NCBI GenBank assembly: GCA_963924555.1
Contig: OZ004584.1
Span: 558,001-622,000 of the forward strand
Length of the DNA stretch: 64,000 nucleotides
From: Crambe crambe
Lineage: Eukaryota > Porifera > Demospongiae > Poecilosclerida > Crambeidae
Direction of reading: 5' to 3'
The translations under genes were made by a program, and so were the position numbers. Under the pieces are notes generated by a model. It searched no databases and was not told where the DNA came from. It saw nothing but the letters and a program-made list of their open reading frames with translations. The first letter of the stretch is position 1. Each line of letters starts with the position of its first letter. Shown here piece after piece: positions 34,501 through 46,600 of this stretch.

Positions 34501-35433
34501 AATTAGATTTATTTTTTTTCCCAATTTCAGGAGGTGTCCCATATCCTGGAGTTGCTAATGAACAACTCCTTCCCCTACTAAAGAGGGGGCACAGAATGGA
34601 AAAACCCGACAACTGCTCATCAGAAATGTGAAAAAGTTTTAGTTACTGATTGTCAATCTTTGCTTATAATTGACCTTTATTTTAGGTACGACATTATGCT
34701 CTCTTGCTGGCATGAAGAGGCAACCAAGCGACTGTCCTTCTCTGAATTGCAAGCCAAGTTTGATAACATGCTGTCAACTCAAGGCAACAACCCTTACATC
34801 GACTTCTCCATCAACCCAGAGAAATTGTGCTACACTCTTGAAGCAGATGAATCTGAAGCTCCATTAACCAGTCACCTTCGCTTGCCCTCTGCAAGAACCG
34901 AATTCCCTAGTGATTTGGGGATACCTTCTTCCAGGAATACAAGTTGTTCCTCAGTTAAAAGTTTGCTCCAAAGAATGAATGATTCAGCTCGAAAGAGTTG
35001 CTCTCCTTTGCCTACGAGTGAAAAGCTTCATGCCTCTAATGCCACAAGTCTCAAGGTTGAAGGAAGGGTAACAGAAAGGCCATCCAGCATGACCCTACTT
35101 CACAATTACGAGTCACTTGATAACCGATATGTGAAAGATCCTTCTCTCTTCATGAAGACACTTGCTTCTGCAAGCGATGGCTATGTGATGTTGGTTGGTA
35201 ATGATGTAACAAATACCTGTGGTCATGTGACAAATCCCAGTGGTCATGTGACAGTTGGTGGTGGTACCGGTGGTGGTGGTGGTGGTGGTGGTGGTGATCA
35301 TGTGATGGGTGGGGGTGGGAGGAAAGGAGGAAGTGATGGAGTGCTGAACTTGACTTCAGGTGGTGCTATCGATATTTCAAATCCCCTTCCAGCTCTACAA
35401 CAGCTGCCAAAAATTGAAATCATAGAAAGTTAA
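28565..35433 (+). CDS. Gene D, receptor tyrosine kinase
   Basis: Complete 21-exon RTK, 1276 aa. Exons: 28565-28768, 28849-28932, 29054-29164, 29319-29423, 29477-29734, 29972-30098, 31043-31165, 31259-31353, 31428-31514, 31753-31813, 31992-32239, 32298-32387, 32442-32714, 32773-32838, 32911-33010, 33102-33241, 33302-33569, 33624-33814, 34117-34471, 34531-34627, 34686-35433. Signal peptide, cysteine-rich head to about 175, FN3-like modules to about 677, membrane helix in exon 16. The kinase is intact: GEGAFG about 775, VAIK Lys about 810, alphaC Glu 827, Thr gatekeeper, HRDLACRN about 922, DFG 942. The tail has YIDF, RYVKDPS, a Gly-rich run (35255-35330) and terminal EIIES. The ectodomain is almost the same as gene C, which is head-to-head 7.5 kb away. 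An AATAAA at 35627 may be its poly(A) signal. Confidence 0.9.
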
Positions 35434-35814
35434 TTAGCTAAACCATTAAACCAGATCAATAATTAGCTAGCTATTGATTATAAGAAATAGTAACTATAGC
35501 TCTTTAAGCATAAAGTGTGACTTTTGTTTTTATACTCTCAGGTACTAGGTGTGCTAATTTTTAATTTTATTTTTTGATTCAATCATATTCTGAACTGAAC
35601 TTTGATGCCCAACAAGGGGCAGAGGAAATAAATGAGCAAATAAACAACAATAACAATAACAACAAAGAAGTTAAGGATGATTTCATGATTTGTACAAACA
35701 CACAGCTACATACAATGTGTTCTCATCATCAATGCGCATGCGTATTCAATTCAGGTCACTGCGAAGTTCCGCCCAAAAACAACGGTGCACTACTAAGCTT
35801 CTAGATCAACAACC
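35434..35814. other. Gene D 3' flank and gene E promoter
   Basis: A tight 381-bp tandem spacing. AATAAA lies at 35627-35632. An AAC/AATAAC-rich stretch follows (35640-35668). The gene E start codon has a good context (accatgg). No motif in common with the gene B or D leaders. Confidence 0.5.
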
Positions 35815-38800
35815 ATGGCAGTAGATTTCCAGTGCATTTTCTGGATCTTTCTGTGCCTCCGTTTGGTGGAAGATGTGGCGAGCCAGAGGAGCGGGGTTGG
35901 GCTTACTCCTAGTTGTACGTCCCCTCCACACATCCCTCCTTCTAGACTCACCCCTCCTGCAAGTCTTGATTCCTTGCTTAGGGAAGGAAGGTGCAACTTA
36001 GGTTGTCTCCATCAGGAACCCAGTATTGTTGTAAGTCTATTTTATATAATATGAACAAGTCAGTACTAGCTGTGAACCACATTAATTAAAAATGGCATGC
36101 AAGCTAGATATAATATTTCCCTACACTATCTGAACCCACGAATACAGAGCCCTACATAACAAAACAGAATTAACTAAGAGTTCAAAGTTCATGGCCCTGA
36201 CAGTCCAGTCATCTGTGGAAAGTCCGTCATAAAATAGCTTTATATGCATTATTCAGATAAGAGACGACAGATACGCTGCCTGGCCTTTCATCAGATTCAG
36301 AAGGTCTAGTTGTGCTGATCATAAAGTGGTGAGTTATGACATTATGGAAACTGTAAATATAGCTAGCTAGCTACAGGTGTAATTATTAGAATATGCATTC
36401 AATACTTTGCTGCCGTTCTACGTACAGATTCATGAATGTACTCGTGGATGTTCTTTGTTGAGCACTTACACGTTTTCAGAGAGAAGAACTAGATTGACAA
36501 CATGTCCTCAAGATTGTGTAAGGCAAAGCTAGAAATGATCATTCATGGTGCATGGTATAAATACACCAACTCCTCAGAGCTATTCACTTAATTGAAGAGC
36601 CAGCCTTGTAATTTCATGGAAAAAATTACTTTTATGTTTGTCCATAGAATGTATTTTATAAGATAGTCATAACCAATAATGTAGAGAAACATTCTTATTT
36701 TCAAGATTCATGGAAGAACAGATGTTACTATTAGCATAAGTATGTGTAGCCTCTTAGATTGTGTGGCTAACTTCACTTCCTTTGTGGTGAGAAGACACTG
36801 AAACTGTATGTAATGAGACCACCACCTGCATGGTTGCCATTCACCCTCAAATGTATATATATATAGCCTTGAACCCAGCCTATTGGGTTTGACTTGAGAC
36901 CACACTTAATACAGTAACATATTGATGGCTAGATCATGTTTTTATAATGGCCTATAGCTAATACTGTGTGGGCATGCAACATCAAAGATTTCCACTAGCT
37001 ATAGTTCAAGTATAACATTTATACAAGGGAGTATTAGTAGTTCATGTACCTCGCACTGCAGAGTATATAGTACACGTATGCAACCTGTATAATTAGCTAT
37101 ATACATGGAAACTACAGCCTGCCCTTGGAGATAACTCATGCAGATTAGTCTCTCAAAAATCAATATATGTAACTATAGCCCTAAAAATACTGTAGGCAAT
37201 AATAACCACGCATCTGTTTTGCTCATCCTCTATATGTATACGTATGTAGGTAGGTGCCTGTAGAGAAGAATGTGGTGATCGAAACAAATGCAGCAACCCC
37301 GACCAAGCTGACCTGTGGATGAGGGAAGGTTGTCAGATCACATGTGTAAGTGCATATGAGTAGCTATAGACATCATTTTTAAATAAGCTTCATCATTCCG
37401 GTGACACCCTTGGGGACTTTATATCACAGGTAAGTGTCAAGAAAACATCCACTTGAGTGTTAAGAAATTAAGCATCTGTGAGTAGCCATCAAGGCAACAC
37501 TCAAGGATGTTCCAATACACTTGATGTCTAGTTTGCACAAGCTTCTAACACCCCATTAGCTACAGCATATAAAGCCACAGCTGTCGGAGCTGTGGCTTTC
37601 AAAATTTCTTGCTACTGCATAATTATTTTTAATTGCAGAATTCTAGGAATTGTGAAAAGGGTTGCAACCTTGTTGACTCCATATTCACTAACTCTTCCTC
37701 TGGTAGTATTATCGGTGAGCACACATATGTAGAACCACATGTAGTATACTCATAATAATGATTTGTTGTTTGTCATGCACTTGTATGCATGGGGAGACAG
37801 ACATTGGGAGTGGAGGGAACATTGTCAACACCTGGCAAGTCCCCTTGTCCCCAGTGGGTCCTCCATCGTTGACTGAGATTCCTTCCCATCAGCACGACTC
37901 CAGCTTGGCTAGTTTTTATGATATTGACCTTCGAAATGCTGTGCCCATGCTGGATGAATTGGAGAGCAGTTCCTCACTCCTCCCTGTGGCTTTTCTGTTC
38001 AGGGTATCTGACCATGTTACCCGCAATATCTCCTATATATGGCAGGTAAGAGTTGAAGAATGCTTTCATTTCCAGTGCATTAACGTACTGTGGAGCTTGA
38101 TCATTTCATAACTACCTAGCTGACTCACATACCACTCTAATAATACAATGTATAAGGGCTCATATTAAGGTCATCTCTCGAATTATGCTAATACTCTAAG
38201 ACTCGTGTGGGCCATAACATTAACCGTGCTGGCCTTCATGCACTTCTATGTACTGATTTTTTTCAGAGTGATCCAAGCACTCCTTTCCCTCTGATCCAAC
38301 ACTCTTGCCACAATGTGACTGTCACTTTTGCTGTGGTGAACATAAGGGGGACCTCTGCCTTCTCTCCGCCGCTCACCTTGTTAGTATCAGGAGGTACGTA
38401 TAATCTTAAGATTGGGTTCGTCTCTATCTACAGCTACATCGGCACATAGAGAGAAACATTTTGTGACATAGACTGAATTCTGAATATCAAACAATCAATG
38501 GATATATAGCTGATCATGTACTAGTTCTGATGGTGGTTATTTAAGATTCCATTCTTAATTATAAGTTCTATACATATCTCAGTTGTAATGTATGTACATA
38601 CGACATCGTTACTTTATGAAGATGGAAGATTTACCGAGAACGTAGATGGATCAATTCAGTAGTGTTTGTTTGTCCACTACCAAATTTCTTTTATGATGAG
38701 TGTGTTCAGGGTATGCATACTAGCTACTGGTATGGCTGTGTGTTCAGGTGGTGCTCTTTTTGCTAATGCATTGAAAAAATAGTTTTCTTTTTCTTTTGGG

Positions 38801-41800
38801 GACTGCTTTTAAAGTGATCTTAATATTTTGCATATTGTAACTAGACAAACAGCTTTAATTGGCCCAACAAATGTTTACTTTCAATGCATTGGCGTCATGC
38901 CAACAGTATGTAGCATGTACTGTTACAATAATCATCTTATAGCATCCATCAAACGCACACACATGCACACATTTTATATCTGAAAATGACACTGATTTTT
39001 TTGTGTATGACGTGTATGGACTTTGAAGATGAACGGGCAATTCCCCTTCCCGCACACGAGCTCAGCAATCAGTATGTAGAAGATACTCGTGTTGGATTCT
39101 TTGGACACTTTGTTCTGACATTAAATTGGCTGAGTCCTTCTGGTGAGGAATTTGTAGTAGGTTAATTGCACCCCCTCCCCCCCGCTGGTTACAGTAGATA
39201 GATAGGATAATGTCCTAAAGTAGAAGTGATTTGGGGGAATCTTTTCATTATGCCATTATAAATATTAACACATAGCTGTTGTCATATCCTATGCAGATAC
39301 TAGACACTTGGATAACTTCACAGTGTGTGTTAGGACAAGAGTTGGTGCAGTCAACAGGATGCTACAGCGTACAGTACGGCCATCTGTGAGTCAACTCCTT
39401 GGACATTCATTAGTTTGTGTACAGCTGCAGTTACTGAAACGCAAACCGATTGATGATGTGTTTTTAACCTGTTTATGAAAACAGAGGGGGAGGTAGCTTT
39501 AAGATGTAATATCCCTCTTTAGCTTTCATGATTTAGCTGCATCCATGGAGTGGCTACACATGCATAACTACCTGTGGTGCCAAATTAAGTCAATCACACA
39601 TTTCCACTTGCTCAATGATAACTTCACTTACTTTTCATTTATATTGAATGTTTAGTGGTATGTTATTAACATTGTAACTACAGTTAAGATAGTAACCATT
39701 AGCTACTGTAAGGCTATCTTCCTACATTAACTCCACCACTTTCTCATGTAATTACTTCATTAGCTGTACATAGCCATATGTATCATGCATAACCTTTTGA
39801 AACTCTATGATGAAATTCAAGGTGCATAATCACAAAAAAATATCATAGCTGTATGTATAGCTAGCTACAGGAAGATACAGCTGTAATGTGTAAGATAGAT
39901 AGCTAGTTGCAAAATGAGTAGTAGAGACTGTGTCATTGAAAGTGATAGCTTGGAAGGCAAGCCTTGTGTATAGCTATGTATATATGTTGGGGGGGGGGGG
40001 GGACAGTGGCGGATCCAGGATTTTCTAAAGGGTATACTTCTTTTTAGTGGATGTTGCATTACCACTCCCATAACCACACCCATTTTAATAGTTTCATTGC
40101 AAATGCTATGCAAGAATTAAGATGAGTACTTCTTAAGAAGTACATAAAAGAAACTTCCTAAATCTGCCACTATGTAGCTAATTAACGTATCAAGTGGAAA
40201 AATTAATTGACTGTTTATTCATAATGAAAGTGTATAATACATAATTGTGCTGACATTGCAAAAAATGTGTACACAATGCTGTAGCTATAGCTACGGAGGT
40301 AGCCAGCTAGCTAGCTAAGAAAATATGGTTGCTTGAGAAAGGACATGATGCATGGCCTGGCTCCATGCAGCCATTACAACTTCATTTAGGGAATAGGTTG
40401 CCATGAAAATGGCCATAGATACTTCTTTGAGGAACCATTAACTAGCTGTATCCTGTTTCAGATGAATGGAATGAATTCGATAGAGCTACGTTCAGAGGAA
40501 CCGTCATCAGGAGATGGCGTCCCTTTCATCATGACAAAAACTTACCTGCTGTCTGTAAGTAAGATAGTAAGATACCTCTCAATCAGTAGCTACGTAGTTA
40601 GAGAGCAACGAAAAAATATTATGATGTGGCTTATGATGACATTGAATTCCTGTTCCATATGGACCTTTACCTCTGTCCTTGATTACTGTGGTTCATCTAG
40701 ATCTCTTAGTTAGCCATAACTTTGTCAATTAACTTGCTGTGCCATATATCTTACTCTAGATTATATCTGTTGGAAGAGATGGGAAAGGTTACCTTAATGA
40801 TACTCTCGTCACTACTCAAGGTACTGTCAGTATTACGTATATAAGTGGAAATGGTCCACAGCACACTGTCACATTCACTAGTCTACCATACCTCATTAGC
40901 TATACATTATAATAGTCAAAAGTTTAGCTTAGAATCCGACTGGGTGCTTGCAAAGGTATATAGTACATCATGTAACAGTAGAAATAATTCCAGCCATAAT
41001 TATTAGAATATGACAATTCTCTTTTTTTTCCCAGCAATCAGCTATTCAATGTTCAACTTTATGTGCTCCAAACATTGGGATGGACAGAGATATTTCTCCT
41101 TCCAGTTGACTTGGATTCTTCCCCAACACTGGGCAAGCACCAATGTGGTGTCACATTTTACGCTGACTCTAGAAACCATTTCCCCTGCTCAGCTCTATGG
41201 GAGCTATCATGAAACGATGGTGGTTAGTCTTTTAAAGCTAAATGTTGGGAATGGAATACAAAAGAATCTGTGTAACTGTGTTTTCTTAATAGGGAAGAAG
41301 TATTAGGTCTGTTTTGAGGGGAGGGAGATGGAGTATGTAGTTAACTGGTTCAAAAGTGTAATTATAATGCAGTTCACCCTGTTATGAAGTTTGGCCATTC
41401 TCTCATATCCTGTATATATATTCCAGCTACAGAGAAGCCTGTAACCTGCCACTCCACCATGTCCCAACACTACTACATATAATGCATCGTAATCAATGTT
41501 AATCTTCATATGCAGAACAATAAAACACATTACAGTCGGATGTTTGATCATAGCAATGTCCAAGGAACAAGAGCTGAGCTATTCTACCGCCCAAAGTCAG
41601 ATCCAGATATACAAACTCGTTTTGAGGTCAGATGAGTTAGCTACATTGATCTGATTCACTAATGGGCCGGGTTCTCTATGCAGGCATGCACGTGTTCTGT
41701 TTGATGAGATTTATAGAGTTGGACATGTAATGTCTACCCAGATTAAATCTAATTATGAAGCATATCTTCTTCACTTTATAAGATAAGGGATGTGCATGCA

Positions 41801-43521
41801 CAGACCTACATGTCCAGGGTTGGATCCAGGTCATCAAATGTACTATAGCTAAACAGCTGCTTCACTGAACTAAATTAATGTGCATTGTCTTCTCTATCCA
41901 GTTAGCAATAAGTTGGAACCAGAGATGGATAACATTCACTCCACAAACATCGGCTTTTCACTGTCTAATAAACACCATTTCACCACCCCCTTCTCAAGTG
42001 AGAAACTTCTCAGTCGTCTCTTACGAAGTCCAGGACTCTTTTACACTCCTTGTGAGTTACAAGTGGACAGTTCCTTCCATTACTAATGGAGAGCTGAGCC
42101 AATACCACATGTGCATTTCGCTAATGCCTCTGGAAGAAGATGCAGAACCTGATACGTTATCAGGAAACGCCTTATGCACAATGCCAGAGGTAGGATACAG
42201 TACATAATGTATGGGAAGGGAGGGGCAGGACCCTCCCCCCCCCCCCTTTGAATTAATGATGTTTTATGCTGTAGGGAAGTACTTTATCTGTCAACCATAC
42301 TTGGAAATTTTTCACTGGACACTGTCTCTATTCTCAGGTGAGATTAGTTGTGTTCTGAGGCATGCCAGTGCATGCATTACATAGCCAGTACATTGGAGTA
42401 GTTGCCATGACAATTACTCTATGCATCCATAAATGCAGATTCGGGCCAGAAATGAATTTATCTATGGAAATTGGACAGAGCCGATTCTTCTTGAGCTAGG
42501 TATATATAAGTCAAGGCTCCAACTGGGGGTAGGCATGTCACATGGTTATCGCATGCATGTCACATGAGGCTGCATTGAGGGCATGAATATCGTGCTAAGT
42601 ATGTATAATCAAGGGGGCATGCATGTCACATGGTTATCACATGCATGTCACATGAGGCTGCATTGAGGGGGAAGGGGCATGAATATTGTGTTAGGCTACA
42701 GTCAAGGGATGCATATCACATGGTTATCGCATGATCAGCATGCATGTCACATGAGGCTGCACTGGGTGGTGGAGGGGAGATGAATATCATATGGGACAGC
42801 TCAAGTGTGCTGTTAGAGCAGGAATAAGTTATCATGATGTGATAAACCACATCTCTTCCTTGTGCAGTTCCTTCTTGTGGAGGAGTGGCACCAACGACTA
42901 CCTCAATGACACCCTCGATGACTCCCTCTCCTCTCAACGACACCTCTCCTCCCCTCCCTAGTGAGACGCCATTAGTCATCATCCTCTCTACAATCTTTGG
43001 AGTGCTTTTAGCGCTGGCAGTGGTGGTGTTAGTTGTCTGTGTCGTGGTTTGTTTGAGAATCCAGAAGAAGAGGAAGCTATTCTTCAGACGAACTGAAGTA
43101 CGCACTGAGAAAAATAATTCACACTAAGTCAGTCTTGTACACTGAATGTGTGCAAGTGTGTGTATGTGAATGATCTTGAATTTTTTGTCTTCATAGTTAC
43201 CAGATCCAATCTATTCTCTTCAACTTCACTCCTGCAAAGTGTTCACAGCTAAATACAATCTCTTACTTTTCTTTCTTTCCCTTTGTGGCATAGCTATGTC
43301 TCAGACAGAGAATGGACTTTCATAGTCGTGATGATCATGATGAATTGCATGTGTTTATACATACTAACTTATAGTCCATCCAATCTAACGAAACAACTAG
43401 CTAATTCATTCGAAGGTTAGAGGTAGCTACTTCACAAAGTATGCTAAGGTAAGCAGTTGAATGGATGCTTTTGTAAATGAGTGTATTTTCATTTATTCAT
43501 TTATTTATTATCTTTTAATTT

Positions 43522-43560
<39 letters not shown>

Positions 43561-43574
43561 TTATCTTTTAATTT

Positions 43575-43613
<39 letters not shown>

Positions 43614-46600
43614 CTTTCTCTCCTTTCACAGGCATACCCTCCAAATAATCTAATATTCAATGTTGGGCGTATGACTGGGAGGAGACAGGTTGCAACCACA
43701 CCCACTGCCGAACCCCTAATTCTGACAGATGAGTGGGAGGTACCCCCCAGTGAAATCATAGTTGGGAATTGCCTAGGGGAGGGGGCCTTTGGAGAAGTTT
43801 TCAAGGGAACTCTGAAAGGTCCCATTGCTTGTAGCAAAGTTCGGCCTGAGTTGAGGAAAGCTGTATTCAAAGAAGTTGCTATTAAACTTCTGAAATGTGA
43901 GTAACCCATAGTCATAAAAAAACCCTGAAGAAGGCTAGAGACCTAGCCGAAACGTAGGTTTCAAAAAGAGAAATTTTTAAGCTGAATATAAAAGAGAAAA
44001 ATAAAAGAAATCTAGAATGTCAGCTGATAATGGAACTATAAACCCATAGCTTTCATTTGTGGTAACCCTTTACCAAATGTAACTTTGACATTTGGTGATC
44101 CTTTACCAGCTTCAGCTAGAGGAAGTGAAAGACAGGACTTCCTATCAGAAATAGAGATGATGAAGAAGGTGTCTGAAGGTCACAATCCACATGTGGTGGG
44201 AATGTTGGGATGTGTGACCGTCCAGGAACCACTGTGTCTGGTCACTGAATTCGTCCAATACGGAGATCTCCTTTCGTACTTGCGAACTAACAGGAGAATG
44301 GTACGACCCTGTCATAAATTTCTTCCATAAGAGTAAACTTGATAGGTTAATGAGGAGACAGCATTTAAGAGTTTGTATGCACTTAAAATTTAAAGTCCTC
44401 TGGTGTCGAAGGACCCGATTGGCTGGATGTCATGTGATCCACACCTATCAGTATTAATGCGGCACAAATAACTAATTTTTCTTCAGTTCACAGGTGGTAT
44501 TCCTGAGGGAGATGGCAACCCGTACCTTTCGTTGGGAGAACTCTCGTCTGCTGATCTTATTTCCTTTGCATACCAAATAGCCTCAGGCATGGTGAGTGGG
44601 AAAGCATGAAAATAAGCTATTGTATAAGACATTTAAAATGGATGCTCAATATTCATAACAACAACAACTACAACAACAATAATAACAACAACAACAAAGC
44701 CATAATTATCATTATAATCATCATGTCCCCTATTAATTTTAGGAGTATCTTTCCAGCATTGGTATTGTCCACCGAGATCTTGCCTGCCGCAACATTCTTG
44801 TAGATGATGACAAAGTACTGAAGATCACTGACTTTGGAATGTCACGTGAGGCTGAAGAGATTTATGTGCAGAAAAGCAAGGCTCGAGTTCCTTTCAAGTG
44901 GATGGCCATTGAGTCTATTGTGACAAGAGAGTTCACTTCCGCCTCTGACGTGTGGTCCTATGGAATCACCCTATGGGAAATAGGAACTCTGGGTAATGTT
45001 TTACAAGCCTGCCAGACTTTAGTTACTAGCTAGTAGACGTTAGGTTGCTTGTATTGAGAGCGATTCAATGTTGGCATAATAATATTTTGTTAAGTATTTC
45101 TTGTGTGCACATACTGATCCATTTGACTGCACACCAAGAGCCACGTGGACACACTTCGAGCCACACCTGTGCTGCATGTAACACCCAGGCATATATATAA
45201 TATACAGATGCATACTTCTGCATAGTTCATAGTTCATAGTTCATAGTTTCTGATATGAGATTTCAGTGATAACACGTCACAGGTGGTGTCCCTTACCCTA
45301 CCATTGATAACACGGATCTCCTCTCTCTGCTCACTCAGGGCTACAGGATGGAAAAACCAGACAATTGCTCTCCAGAAATGTGAGAATCTTGCATAATGTA
45401 GTAGTATAACAGTGTTATTGCCCCCTCCAAATTGGAGCTTTATTGGCTGCAGAGTAAAGAATCTATAAAGTGCATTGATCCTGCATGATGCCTAGATATC
45501 AAATTTTTAATTTTTTATCCTGATGGATAACAAATGCAGTATATTATTCTCGACTTCATAGGTAATTTGTAATTATAGTGATGTTTGCATGGCGTCTTCA
45601 AGCAAATACATGTCATGCGTGCCTCAGTTTATTGCTTGGAATGGTGTAAACCCTGAGTCCCATACCAACATTATTCCGTCTCCAAGTAATAGCTGTACTA
45701 GCTATAATAGTTATAGGGTTTGGTGAGTTTACTACGTACTCGCAACAAAGAAGTACCATTTTATTTCGTGGCTAACATTCTAGGAACATATTCGAGACTT
45801 AGACATGTTTTAGAAGTCAATGTTTCATGTCTAGAATGGTTCTATTAAGTAGTACATGGTTAGTAGCTGTAACACGCCCTAAAATCACTTCATTACTTAC
45901 ATGGAATGCAACATGTATGCATGTGTTGTACTGTCTAGTGCTGAAAACTTAGACCAAAAAGATTTCGTATAGAAGCCCATAGAAGGTGATTGCCTAGTGT
46001 CTCAGAGCTGGTAAGGCTTCCTAAAACATCACTGTAAGCATGGTATGCTGTAAGCATCTTTAGCCATAACTCAATATTTGAACACCTTGGGCATTTGTGT
46101 CTGAGAGTGTAGAGGACATAATTAAATATACAAAGAATGGGAAATGCTGAATCATTATTTGCATGACACTTTTTAAAAGCGTGCTATAGTATTTAGTATC
46201 ACCATTATATGAAGAACAAGCCATCTAGAAGTAACTGAGATAATGATAATGTATAGCTATATAACTTTTAACTAATGTATGGAAGAAAAAAACTACCACC
46301 AAGACCAACACATGATTAACTAGCTATTCGCTGATCTCTGCAACTCAGAATTTAGTCCATGAATGCTCGAAGTGCCAAGTGATTGTATTAATACTGTGCA
46401 CACACCCTGAGCACTTTATTACTGTGCCTGTAGACTTAATGCCCTTTGGACTGTCTACAACTGTGGAAATGTGATAGCAGTAGACAATGTTTCATGAACA
46501 ATGGACCTCAAATCATTAATTTTGCTTGTGTAGTAGCTATTAGTGCATTAACAATATCACACCCAAAAGAGATGAACTTCATTAAACAACCATGTAGGCT

